From Amycolatopsis eburnea (GTDB lineage: Bacteria > Actinomycetota > Actinomycetes > Mycobacteriales > Pseudonocardiaceae): DNA of 64,000 nt. Location: contig NZ_RSEC01000036.1 of NCBI RefSeq assembly GCF_003937945.1, positions 372,001-436,000 of the forward strand. Reading direction: 5' to 3'. The position numbers were made by a program, and so were the translations under genes. The first letter of the stretch is position 1. Every line of letters starts with the position of its first letter. The notes under the pieces were generated by a model that was not told the DNA's origin, did no database searches, and was given only the letters and a program-made list of their open reading frames with translations. Of this stretch, positions 1-7,988 are shown piece by piece.

Positions 1-110
1 ACCAGGATCGGGCGAACCCCGAGCCGGGCCAGGAAGAGCGCCGTGGACAGGCCGGTGATGCCGCCTCCGACGATCAGCACCGGAGTCTCGAGGGTGCCCG
101 ATCCGGTCAT
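1..110 (-). CDS. FAD-dependent monooxygenase, N-terminal fragment
   Basis: The first 36 codons of a flavoprotein that runs off the left edge. The start is the ATG at 110-108. Residues 11-22 (VLIVGGGITGLS) carry the GxGxxG dinucleotide-binding signature of FAD-dependent aromatic hydroxylases, followed by a hydrophobic helix. The ATG overlaps the stop of the upstream MFS gene by four bases (ATGA), so the two are almost certainly translationally coupled. In such clusters these enzymes typically hydroxylate or oxidatively rearrange a polyketide, but the substrate cannot be seen from this fragment. Confidence 0.8.
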   Translation of the reverse strand, partial: MTGSGTLETPVLIVGGGITGLSTALFLARLGVRPIL

Positions 111-1543
111 CGCGCCGACGCTCCCGCGTGCTCGCCGGCGGCCGCGCCGGCCGGGGCCGCCGCGTTCTTCTTGCCCGGCAGCGCGGTCGTGAACAGCAGC
201 GCCAGCACCAGCACGCCGACGCTGACCGCGATCGCGCTGACCGTCGCGGACTCGAACCCGTTGCCCAGCCGCGAGAAGAACACCGTGCCGAACAGCGCGA
301 TACCGGTGGCGGTGCCGAGCTGGACGGTGGTGTTCACCAGCCCGGACGCGGCGCCGGCCTGCTGCATCTGGATCTCCGACATCGACACGCCGAACAGCGA
401 GTTCAGCACCGCGCCCATGCCGAGCCCGAAGCCGATCACCGGGGCGAGCAGCGCCCACACGTTCAGGTCGTGGCCCAGCACCTGGACGACGACCGCGATC
501 GCGACCAGGCTGGCCAGCAGCACCACGATGGACGCGGCGGTGAACGCGCGGCCGAGCTTCGGCGCCAGCTGCATGCCCAGGACGTTGCCGACGACGATGC
601 CGATCGTCGAGGGCGCGAAGGTCAGCGCCGCCGCCAGGGGCGAGAACCCGAGGCCCAGCTGCAGGTGCAGGGTCAGGATGAAGAACACGCCGACCGCGGT
701 GTTGATGCACAGCATGACCGCCTGGCCGCCGGACAGGCTGCGGTACTTCAGCAACGCGGGCGGGACCAGCGGCTCGCCGCCGCGCTTGGCCAGCAGCCGC
801 TGGTGCACCGCGAAGACCGCGAACACCGGGACAGCGGCGACCATGAGCACGATCGACCAGGTCGGCCAGCCCAGCTCCCGCCCCTGCACCAGCGGGTAGA
901 AGATCGCGAACAGCCCGGCGGTCAGCAGCAGCAGGCCGCCGAAGTCCATGCGGTGCCGGAAGAACCCGGGCCGGCTCGGCATGGTGATCAGCGCGCCGAT
1001 CAGGGCGAGCACGCCGATCGGCAGGTTGACCAGGAAGATCGCGCGCCAGCCGGTGTCGAACAGGTTGGCCTGGGTCAGCACGCCGCCCAGCAGCGGGCCG
1101 GCGAGGCCGCCGATCGGGAACGCGCCCGCGTAGAAGGTCATCGCCTTCGGGCGTTCCTTCTCGTCGAACTCCGAGTGGATGAACGACAGGACCTGCGGCA
1201 CCATCAGCCCGGACCCGACGCCCTGGACCACGCGCGCCGCGATCAGCACCCCGACGTGCCCGGCGAGCCCGGCCGCCAGCGAAGCGCCGGTGAACACGAC
1301 CATGCCGGCCAGGAACAGCTTCTTGGTGCCGTGCCGGTCACCCAGCCTGCCGCCGGTGATCAGGGTGAGCGCGAACCCCAGCGCGTAGCCGGCCGAGATC
1401 CACTGCAGCGCCGAATCGCCCGTCCCGAGCTCCCGCTGGATGGTCGGTAGCGCCACCGCCACGATCTGGTTGTCGATCATGTCCACGAGGACGGCCAGGA
1501 CGGCGACGGCGAGCGCCCACCACCTGAGCGGATGCTTCTCCAC
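107..1543 (-). CDS. MFS drug exporter, DHA2 (14-TM) family
   Basis: A 478-residue integral membrane transporter. The N-terminal helix carries the antiporter-type motif (VDMIDNQIVAVALP, about residues 20-33). A GGRLGDRHGTKK motif A lies in the first cytoplasmic loop near residue 64. Length and hydrophobic profile fit the 14-helix EmrB/QacA group, which exports drugs by proton antiport. The start is GTG at 1543, with AAGGAG six bases upstream. It has its own sigma-70-like promoter and is coupled to the FAD monooxygenase downstream. It probably exports the product of the adjacent cluster or gives self-resistance; the substrate is unknown. Confidence 0.9.
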   Translation of the reverse strand: MEKHPLRWWALAVAVLAVLVDMIDNQIVAVALPTIQRELGTGDSALQWISAGYALGFALTLITGGRLGDRHGTKKLFLAGMVVFTGASLAAGLAGHVGVLIAARVVQGVGSGLMVPQVLSFIHSEFDEKERPKAMTFYAGAFPIGGLAGPLLGGVLTQANLFDTGWRAIFLVNLPIGVLALIGALITMPSRPGFFRHRMDFGGLLLLTAGLFAIFYPLVQGRELGWPTWSIVLMVAAVPVFAVFAVHQRLLAKRGGEPLVPPALLKYRSLSGGQAVMLCINTAVGVFFILTLHLQLGLGFSPLAAALTFAPSTIGIVVGNVLGMQLAPKLGRAFTAASIVVLLASLVAIAVVVQVLGHDLNVWALLAPVIGFGLGMGAVLNSLFGVSMSEIQMQQAGAASGLVNTTVQLGTATGIALFGTVFFSRLGNGFESATVSAIAVSVGVLVLALLFTTALPGKKNAAAPAGAAAGEHAGASAR

Positions 1544-1560
1544 GACGTACTCCTTTTCCC

Positions 1561-1625
1561 ACAGTGCAACTCGTCCTCCTCATAATCAAGGAGGCGGCGC
1601 ACTGTGTCAACTACCTGTTTGATTA
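1561..1625. promoter_or_regulatory. Nested inverted repeats over the MFS promoter (putative operator)
   Basis: Three inverted repeats are nested over the promoter: ACAGTGC/GCACTGT (1561-1567 and 1599-1605), CCTCC/GGAGG (1575-1579 and 1590-1594), and TAATCAA/TTGATTA (1583-1589 and 1619-1625). They cover the -10 and -35 boxes, where a TetR- or MarR-type repressor would be expected to act. No such regulator gene is visible in the window, so it would be encoded to the left or elsewhere. Confidence 0.4.
1582..1610 (-). promoter_or_regulatory. Sigma-70-type promoter of the MFS/monooxygenase operon
   Basis: On the minus strand TTGACA (1610-1605) is followed after exactly 17 bp by GATTAT (1587-1582). 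The predicted start of transcription is about 30 nt before the MFS GTG, leaving room for the visible Shine-Dalgarno. This is one of the closest consensus promoters in the window. Confidence 0.7.
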
Positions 1626-1693
1626 AGTCGAACAGCGAGCTAACCAGCTCATCCGCGGGTACAGCCGAGGCCCGCCGACCCGGCCACGGGCAC

Positions 1694-1728
1694 AAAAAAG
1701 CTCGCACCGGCCGGCGGCCGGTGCGAGC
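1694..1728 (-). terminator. Intrinsic terminator after the P450 gene
   Basis: A perfect 13-bp GC-rich stem (1716-1728 with 1700-1712, loop GGC) is followed on the minus strand by six T residues (1699-1694). This is a canonical rho-independent terminator. It closes the SARP-to-P450 direction of transcription before the separately promoted MFS operon. Confidence 0.85.
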
Positions 1729-1767
1729 GACAAGGGCCGGCGGCGCGTCCGCCACCGCTTCACGGGC

Positions 1768-2979
1768 TCACCAGGCGACCGGCACCTCGTGCGCACCGTA
1801 GATCTGCATGTCCGTGCGCATCCGCACGGACTCCAGCGGTACCGCCAGCCGCAGCTGGGGGATCCGCTGCGCGAGCTTCGCGAAGGCGATCCGCATCTCG
1901 ATGCGCGCCAGCTCCTGGCCCAGGCACTGGTGCGCGCCGTAGGCGAACCCGACGTGCCGCTTGGGCTTGCGGGTGATGTCGAACCGCTCGGGGTCCTCGA
2001 ACTGCGCCGGGTCCCAGTTGGCCGATTCGGTCGACAGCAGCAGCGGGTCGCCGGCGCGGATCTGCCTGCCGCCGAGCTCGAAGTCCGTCTTCGCCGTGCG
2101 CGGCAGGCAGAACGGGCCGACGGTGAGGTAGCGCAGGATCTCTTCGACCGCCCGCTCGGCCAGATCCGGTTGCCGGCACAGGGTTTCCCACTGGTCGCGG
2201 TAGTGCAGCAGGGTCAGCGCGCCGAGGCCGATCATGTTCGCGGTGGTCTCGTACCCCGCGATCATCATCAGGTTCCCGATGGCCACCAGCTCGTCGTCGG
2301 TGAGCGGGACGCCGTCGTCGGGCACGGCTTCGATGAGGTTGCTGATCAGCTTGCCGTCCGGGTTCGCCCGCTTCTCGTGGACGAGCGCGCGCATGTCGTC
2401 CGACATCCCGGTCATGGCGTCGAGCAGCGCCTCCTTCGTGCGCTCGAGGCTCATGATGACGTGCGTCCGGTCCTGGTAGAGCTTGCTGTCCTCGTACGGC
2501 ATCCCGAGCAGCTCGCAGATCACCAGCGACGGCACCGGCTGCGCGAACTCGCGGATCAGGTCGGCGGGCGAACCGGCGTCGAGCAGGACGTCGAGCTGGT
2601 CGTCGACGATCTTCTCGATCCGCGGCACCAGCGCCCGCAGCCGCTTCACGGTGAACATGCCGGTCATCAGCTTGCGGTAGTGCGTGTGGTCCGGCGGGTC
2701 CATCCCGATGAACGACACCCCGAACCCGGACGCCAGGTACTCCTCGGGGCTGAGGGTGACCGACGTGACCGAGGTCTGGAACTTCCGCTGGGCGCTCACC
2801 TCCGGGTGCACCAGCACGGCGGTGACGTCCTCGAAGCGCGTGACGAGCCAGCCGGTGTTGCCGTCCGGCAGGGCCACCTCGCTCACCGGGGCTTCTTCGC
2901 GCAGCTGCGCGTATTCGTCGGGCGGGGCCAGCGGGCACCGCCGGGTCATCGGGACCGGCTTCGGCTCGGTCTGCGTCAT
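1768..2979 (-). CDS. Cytochrome P450 (CYP105-like class)
   Basis: A soluble 403-residue bacterial P450 mono-oxygenase. The I-helix oxygen-activation motif AGYETT is at residues 241-246, the K-helix ExxR is in AVEEILRYLT, and the haem loop FAYGAHQCLGQELAR puts the haem ligand at Cys352. All key residues are intact. The ATG at 2979 has GGAG eight bases upstream. It starts 30 bp after the amidotransferase stop, so it is probably in the same operon, and it is followed by a strong terminator. Expected role: regio-specific hydroxylation of the cluster product. The subfamily assignment is from general resemblance only. Confidence 0.93.
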   Translation of the reverse strand: MTQTEPKPVPMTRRCPLAPPDEYAQLREEAPVSEVALPDGNTGWLVTRFEDVTAVLVHPEVSAQRKFQTSVTSVTLSPEEYLASGFGVSFIGMDPPDHTHYRKLMTGMFTVKRLRALVPRIEKIVDDQLDVLLDAGSPADLIREFAQPVPSLVICELLGMPYEDSKLYQDRTHVIMSLERTKEALLDAMTGMSDDMRALVHEKRANPDGKLISNLIEAVPDDGVPLTDDELVAIGNLMMIAGYETTANMIGLGALTLLHYRDQWETLCRQPDLAERAVEEILRYLTVGPFCLPRTAKTDFELGGRQIRAGDPLLLSTESANWDPAQFEDPERFDITRKPKRHVGFAYGAHQCLGQELARIEMRIAFAKLAQRIPQLRLAVPLESVRMRTDMQIYGAHEVPVAW

Positions 2980-3009
2980 CGGGCTTGCTCCTTTCCGCGG
3001 GTGGCGGGC

Positions 3010-4866
3010 TCAGATGTCGAGGGTGATGCCGTAGTGCCGGAGCCAGGTGTTCATCTGCAGCACCATTTCCACGTTCATCCGGCTCGGCCAGTCCTGCGAA
3101 ACACCCTTGGGGTGCCGGTAGACCTCTTCGACGGCCCGCTGGTCCAGCAGTGGCCGGATCGGCGCGGCCGGGTCGGCCAGCGTCTCGGCGAGCAGCGCGT
3201 GCAGCGCCTCGGTGTAGGCCGGGTCCTGGGTGACCGGGTAGGGCGCCTTGCGCCGCTCGACGACCGACGCCGGCAGCAGGTCCTTCACCGCCGCGCGCAG
3301 GATGCTCTTCTCACGGCCGTCGAAGGACTGGTACGACCACGGCGTGTTGTACATGTACTCGACCAGCCGGTGGTCGAGGAACGGCAGCCGCGCCTCGAGC
3401 CCGCACGCCGCGGCCAGCCGGTCGCCGCGTTCGAGCAGCATCGGCAGCCAGCGCATCAGCTTGACGTAGCGGACCGTCCGCATCAGGCTTTCGTACTCGC
3501 TTTCGCCGTCCTGGTGCGGTGTTTCCCGCTGCGCCTGCGCGAACACTTCGCGGTAGTAGGTGTCCATGTCGAGCTTCTTCAGGAAGCCGTCGTCGAACAG
3601 CCCGCGGCCCTGGCCCTTGACGCAGCCCGGCACCCGCTTTTCGTTGGCGATCCAGGGGAACGTGCCCGAGCGGACCAGCTCTTCGTCGTGCATCCAGCGG
3701 AACCCGCCGAAGACCTCGTCGCCGACTTCGCCGGTCAGCGCGACGACCGAGTGCTCGCGGGTGGCGCGCATCATCAGCAGGTGCGACGCGTCCATGTCGC
3801 CCGCGGTGGTCGGCATGTCCTGCGCGGTGAGCGCCGCCAGCCGGACCTCCGGGTCCATCAGGTCCCGGGTGTCGAGCACGAGGTGCAGGTGCTCGGCGCC
3901 GACGTGCTGGGCCAGCTCGTCGGCGAACGGGCCGTCCGCGGTGTCGCGGGTGTCGTCCGGCTTGAAGTTCTCGCTGTAGCCGACGTAGGTGGTGGTGACG
4001 CTGCGGACGCGTTCGCCGTTCTTGCGCAGCCAGCTCGCGGCGACGGCGGTGACCGCGCTGGAGTCGAGACCACCGGAGAGCAGGGTGCACAGCGGGACGT
4101 CGGCGGTCAGCTGGCCGAGGACGATGTCCTCCAGCAGCTGCCGGGTGTGCGAAATGGTGTTGGGCAGGTCGTCGGTGTGCTCGGTGGCGGCCAGCTCCCA
4201 GTACGTCCGGTCGATCACGCGGCCCTGGCTGATCGACAGGGTGTGGCCGGGGCGCAGCTGGTCCTGGTCGCGGAAGACGGCTTCGCCGGGCCGCTTGGCG
4301 GTGGAGAACACCTCGCGCAGCCCGTCGAGGTCGACGGTCGCCTTCGTCAGCGGGTGCGTCAGCAGCGCCTTCGGCTCGGACGAGAAGATGACGCCGTCCG
4401 GCTGGAGGCTGTAGAACAGCGGCTTGATGCCGAACCGGTCGCGGACCAGCAGCAGGGTCTGGGTGCGCAGGTCCCAGACCCCGAAGGCGTACATGCCTTC
4501 GAGGTGCTTGCCGCAGTCGGCGCCCCATTCGAGGTAGGAGCGCAGCACGACCTCGGTGTCGCTGCGGGTGCGGAAGTGGTGCCCGCGCCGTTCGAGCTCG
4601 CCGCGCAGCTCCTGGAAGTTGAAGACCTCCCCGGAGTAGGTCAGCACGGCGATGGTGCGGCCGTCCTCCTCCGCGTGCATCGGCTGGATGCCGCCGGCGA
4701 GGTCGATCACCGAGGTCCGGGTGTGCCCGATGGCGACGTTGGCGGCGCACCAGACCCCCCGGGCGTCGGTACCCCGGTGCTTCTGGGCTTCGTTCATCGC
4801 ATCGATCGTGGCGCCCGCCCCGGACAGATCACGCCCGAAGTCCACCCACCCGGCGATACCGCACAT
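3010..4866 (-). CDS. Asparagine synthase-like amidotransferase (glutamine-hydrolysing)
   Basis: A 618-residue, two-domain enzyme. The N-terminal class II glutaminase begins MCGIAG, so Cys2 becomes the nucleophile after Met removal. The C-terminal synthetase domain has the PPi loop SGGLDSS at 264-270. I chose ATG 4866 over the ATG four codons upstream because GGAGG lies six bases before it and Cys must be residue 2. The usual glutaminase NGE triplet reads YSGE here, a variant I recall from other actinomycete homologues. Beside a SARP, P450, FAD monooxygenase and exporter it more likely amidates a cluster intermediate, as OxyD or FdmV do, than supplies housekeeping asparagine. Confidence 0.9.
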   Translation of the reverse strand: MCGIAGWVDFGRDLSGAGATIDAMNEAQKHRGTDARGVWCAANVAIGHTRTSVIDLAGGIQPMHAEEDGRTIAVLTYSGEVFNFQELRGELERRGHHFRTRSDTEVVLRSYLEWGADCGKHLEGMYAFGVWDLRTQTLLLVRDRFGIKPLFYSLQPDGVIFSSEPKALLTHPLTKATVDLDGLREVFSTAKRPGEAVFRDQDQLRPGHTLSISQGRVIDRTYWELAATEHTDDLPNTISHTRQLLEDIVLGQLTADVPLCTLLSGGLDSSAVTAVAASWLRKNGERVRSVTTTYVGYSENFKPDDTRDTADGPFADELAQHVGAEHLHLVLDTRDLMDPEVRLAALTAQDMPTTAGDMDASHLLMMRATREHSVVALTGEVGDEVFGGFRWMHDEELVRSGTFPWIANEKRVPGCVKGQGRGLFDDGFLKKLDMDTYYREVFAQAQRETPHQDGESEYESLMRTVRYVKLMRWLPMLLERGDRLAAACGLEARLPFLDHRLVEYMYNTPWSYQSFDGREKSILRAAVKDLLPASVVERRKAPYPVTQDPAYTEALHALLAETLADPAAPIRPLLDQRAVEEVYRHPKGVSQDWPSRMNVEMVLQMNTWLRHYGITLDI

Positions 4867-4962
4867 GCTGGCCTCCATCTGGTCATTCGGCTGCCGCCGA
4901 GCCTGTCGACCGCGGCTCGAACCCGCCTCGACAGCACCTCGACGCGACCAGGGAGCGCCCGC

Positions 4963-6831
4963 TCAGCCCTCCTCGCGGACCTCCAGCACCTCGCGCACGT
5001 ACCCGGGCCAGAGGTGCGGCGCCGGGTTGTCCTTCGCCAGCAATTCCTCGGCGTAGCACCGGGTGATCGGGTGGAACTCGAACCGCACCGGGCCACCGCC
5101 CGCGCCGTCCGGCCGGATGCGCAGCAGGCCGTGCCCGACCAGCCGGGCCAGCAGGGCCTCGGCGCGTTTCGGCGAGCAGTCGAGCCGCGGTGCCGCGTCC
5201 TCGGCCGAGAACGGGCCCGTCCCCAGCGTCGGCAGCAGCCGGAACGCCGATTGCGCCGGCGCGGGCACCGTGCGGTAGCTGCCGGCCAGCCGCGACCGGA
5301 CGTCGAGCCGGTTGAACTGCAGCAGGTCCAGCGGGCGGGTGCTGCTTTCCAGGTGCCGTCGCATGTTCCGCACCGGCCAGCCGGGCACCGACCGCAGCCG
5401 CGCGCCGAGGCAGCGCACCGCGAGCGGCAGGTGCCCGCACAACCCGACCAGGCCGAGCGCGTCGTCGCGTTCGGCGGCGATCCGCTCCCGGCCGACGATC
5501 ACCGACAGCATCTCGAAGCTTTCCCCGGCGGTGAGCGGTTCGAGGTCGATCGTGTGCGTGCCGGCCAGCCCCTGCAGGCCGGAGCAGGCGGTCGCGACGA
5601 CGGCGCACCGCGGGCCGGCGGGCAGCAGCGGCTGCACGTCGGCGTCCGAGGTGACGTCGTCCAGCACGACCAGCACGTTGCGGTCGACGCTCCAGGAGCG
5701 GAACATCGTCGCGCGCTCCTCGACGCTGTCCGGCAGCCGCTCGGGGGGAACGCCGATCGCGCGCAGGAACTGGCCCAGCACCTCCTTCGGGCCGGCGTCG
5801 GCCGGCCCGAACCGGGCGTAGAACTGCCCGTCCCCGAAGGCCGGCCGCAGCCGGTGCGCGACGCGCACCGCGAACGCCGACTTGCCGACCCCCGGCATGC
5901 CCATCACCGACACGATCCGCAGTCCTTCGTCGGTGCGTTCGGCGGGGGAAAGCCACCGCACGGCCGAACCGAGCAGCTCGGTCCGGCCGGTGAAGTCGGC
6001 GATGTCGTTGGGCAGCTGGGCGGGCGCGTCGACCTGCACCCGTTCGGCGGGCACCTCGGGCGCCGGGCGGGGCTCGGTTTCCGCCGTCAGCAGCGAGCGG
6101 TGCAGGCGCTGCAGGTCGGGCGACGGTTCGAGGGCCAGCTCCTCGACGAGCCTGCCGCGGAACCGCCGGTAGACGTCGAGGGCTTCGTCGCGGCGCTGGC
6201 AGCGGTGCAGGGCGAGCATCAGCTGGCCGTGGAACCCCTCGTGGAGGGGCTGGGTCATGGTCAGCTCCTTGAGCTCGCTCACCAGCCCGCGGTGCCTGCC
6301 CAGCTGCAGGTCGGCCTCGACGCGCCCCTCCAGCGCGCGCAGCCGCCCCTCCTCCAGCCGCACGGCGTAGGCGCTGAGCAGTTCCCCCGTCTCGACGTCG
6401 CTCATCGCCGGGCCCCGCCACAGCCGCAACGCGTGCCGCAGCAGCTCGGTGGCCTCGGCCGGGTCACCCTCCTCGAGCGCGACGCTGCCCCGCTGCGCCA
6501 TCTGCTCGAACTGGATCTTGTCCACGGCCTCGGCGGCGATCTCCAGCCGGTAGCCGTGCCACCCGGTGTGCAGCCCGGCCGGCTCGTGGCCGGATTCCCG
6601 GGGGAACAACGACTTCCGGAGCCGGTGGATGTAGGTCTGCACGGTCACCTGGGCACTGCGCGGCGGGTCCGCGCCCCACACCTCGTCGACGAGGTCGGTG
6701 GTCGAGACGAACTGGTTCGCGCGCACGATCAGCAGCGCGAGGATCTCCCTGAGCTTGGGCGCGCTCGGGGTGATGTCCCGCTCATCGGACAACACGCACA
6801 ACGGGCCGAGCAGTTTGAATTGCAGCAACAC
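4963..6831 (-). CDS. SARP-family transcriptional activator with NB-ARC domain (AfsR-like)
   Basis: About 622 residues. An OmpR-type winged helix (FKLLGPLCVL...), then a bacterial transcriptional activator domain (about residues 100-240), then an NB-ARC ATPase with Walker A GMPGVGKS (Lys317) and Walker B NVLVVLDD. This is the architecture of AfsR and larger SARPs that activate antibiotic clusters. I prefer GTG 6831 because it follows a GGGGGA Shine-Dalgarno and sits right before the conserved first beta-strand; a GTG at 6939 is possible but has no ribosome site. There is no TPR region, so it is shorter than AfsR itself. It is a likely pathway-specific activator of the neighbouring genes. Confidence 0.88.
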   Translation of the reverse strand: MLLQFKLLGPLCVLSDERDITPSAPKLREILALLIVRANQFVSTTDLVDEVWGADPPRSAQVTVQTYIHRLRKSLFPRESGHEPAGLHTGWHGYRLEIAAEAVDKIQFEQMAQRGSVALEEGDPAEATELLRHALRLWRGPAMSDVETGELLSAYAVRLEEGRLRALEGRVEADLQLGRHRGLVSELKELTMTQPLHEGFHGQLMLALHRCQRRDEALDVYRRFRGRLVEELALEPSPDLQRLHRSLLTAETEPRPAPEVPAERVQVDAPAQLPNDIADFTGRTELLGSAVRWLSPAERTDEGLRIVSVMGMPGVGKSAFAVRVAHRLRPAFGDGQFYARFGPADAGPKEVLGQFLRAIGVPPERLPDSVEERATMFRSWSVDRNVLVVLDDVTSDADVQPLLPAGPRCAVVATACSGLQGLAGTHTIDLEPLTAGESFEMLSVIVGRERIAAERDDALGLVGLCGHLPLAVRCLGARLRSVPGWPVRNMRRHLESSTRPLDLLQFNRLDVRSRLAGSYRTVPAPAQSAFRLLPTLGTGPFSAEDAAPRLDCSPKRAEALLARLVGHGLLRIRPDGAGGGPVRFEFHPITRCYAEELLAKDNPAPHLWPGYVREVLEVREEG

Positions 6832-6966
6832 CGGATCATCCCCCAGATGAAACTCCGCGCGTCGATTCCCCGAATTCCGGAAATGCACTGCGGTCACCGG
6901 AAACCGGGATCCCCCATTGACCACCACCCCAGGTGACACATTCGTAGATCGACTTGTGCCGCAAGA

Positions 6967-7018
6967 AGGTTACCCGCGGTCGTCACCCCAGGTCAACCCG
7001 CATACAGCAGGGTAACCC
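6967..7018 (-). promoter_or_regulatory. Putative promoter and repeat cluster upstream of the SARP gene
   Basis: On the minus strand TTGACC (6996-6991) is followed after 18 bp by TAACCT (6972-6967). Overlapping it on the plus strand are four related heptamers: GTTACCC (6969), GTCACCC (6982), GTCAACC (6992) and GTAACCC (7012). The outer pair also forms an inverted repeat, GGTTACCC/GGGTAACC. SARPs typically bind directly repeated heptamers, so autoregulation is a reasonable inference. The rest of 6832-7120 holds nothing else I can identify. Confidence 0.4.
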
Positions 7019-7120
7019 GGGGTGGGTGGGCATTGCACCATTCAGAGCAAACCGAACAAATGATCTTCCGCGCGATTCATTTCCCGGCGAAATCACCGGA
7101 CCGGCACCACCGAAGGTCGG

Positions 7121-7984
7121 CTACGCGGAGCCGCCGAGCACCTCGCGCAGCTTCGCGGCGAAGGCCTCCGGCTTCCCGGCGTAACCGTGCTCCCCGCCCA
7201 GGAAACCACCGTGGTGGCTGGGGAAGACCGTCGCTTCCTGACCCAGCGCCGCGGCCGTGGCGAGGCCGGCGCGGCCGGTCATCTCGTCGATGGACTCCTC
7301 GCCGACACCGATGACGATCCGCGTCGGGGCCGCCGTCAGCGCGGCGAAGTCGGGGCGGAAGGCCGTGACCGCCAGGGAGCGGTCGGACAGCAGCGGGTCG
7401 TCGCGGCGGCCGTCGTCCTCGGTGGGCAGGCCGAACTGGGCGGGATCCGCCGGCGGGAGCGCGAAGTAGTCGTCGGTGAACTCGCCCTGCCACGACGCGA
7501 GCTTCATGAACGCCGCCATCCCCGCACCGAAACCGCCGGCCTGGTACGCGTCCCGCATCTCCCGGCCGGCCCGGTCGGCCGCGGCCGCGTCGGGCAGCAA
7601 CCCGGCCAGCGGCGGTTCGTGGGCGACGAGCGTGCTGACGTCTTCCGGGTGCGCCGCGACGAGCGCGAGCGCGGCGACCGCGCCGCCGCTGCTGGCGAAC
7701 ACGTCGACCGGACCGCCGCCGAGCGCCTGGATCACGGCGTGGAGGTCGCCGGCCTGGACGTCGGGCACGTGGTCCTCGCGGCCGTCCTTGCGGACGCTGC
7801 GCCCGATCCCGCGCGGGTCGTAGGTGACCACCGTCCGGTCGGGGAACTGCGCGGCCAGCGAGCCGAAGCCGTCGGCGGCCATGGGCTGCCCGACCAGGAG
7901 CAGCGGCCGTCCGCCGGACGCCGGGCCGTGGACGTCGTAGACGATGTCGGCTTCCGGCGTTTCCAAGGTGTACGTCGCGGTCAT
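7121..7984 (-). CDS. Alpha/beta-hydrolase fold protein
   Basis: A 287-residue cytosolic hydrolase. It has a nucleophile elbow of the G/A-x-S-x-G type (ASSGG) after about residue 95, a YDPRGIGRS oxyanion-region segment and a C-terminal histidine region (SHHGGFLGG). I chose ATG 7984 because GGGAG lies eight bases upstream and the N terminus MTATYTLETPEADIVYDV fits the family; a longer frame would read into the neighbour. It starts four bases after the RCC1-protein stop, so the two may be co-transcribed. The substrate is unknown; it could be an esterase, a thioesterase or a cluster-border gene. Confidence 0.85.
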   Translation of the reverse strand: MTATYTLETPEADIVYDVHGPASGGRPLLLVGQPMAADGFGSLAAQFPDRTVVTYDPRGIGRSVRKDGREDHVPDVQAGDLHAVIQALGGGPVDVFASSGGAVAALALVAAHPEDVSTLVAHEPPLAGLLPDAAAADRAGREMRDAYQAGGFGAGMAAFMKLASWQGEFTDDYFALPPADPAQFGLPTEDDGRRDDPLLSDRSLAVTAFRPDFAALTAAPTRIVIGVGEESIDEMTGRAGLATAAALGQEATVFPSHHGGFLGGEHGYAGKPEAFAAKLREVLGGSA

Positions 7985-7988
7985 GGCG

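Noticed and set aside
3010-4866. Lasso-peptide cyclase
   Set aside because: Lasso cyclases resemble asparagine synthases, but this protein keeps an intact Cys2 glutaminase domain, and no precursor or leader peptidase gene is adjacent. The transglutaminase-like gene at 33928 is 29 kb away.
1789-6936. A 1715-residue plus-strand open frame across the P450, amidotransferase and SARP genes
   Set aside because: It is antisense to three well-supported genes. Its composition (Arg, Gly, Gln, Val, His rich) is the shadow of high-GC codon bias, with no domain.
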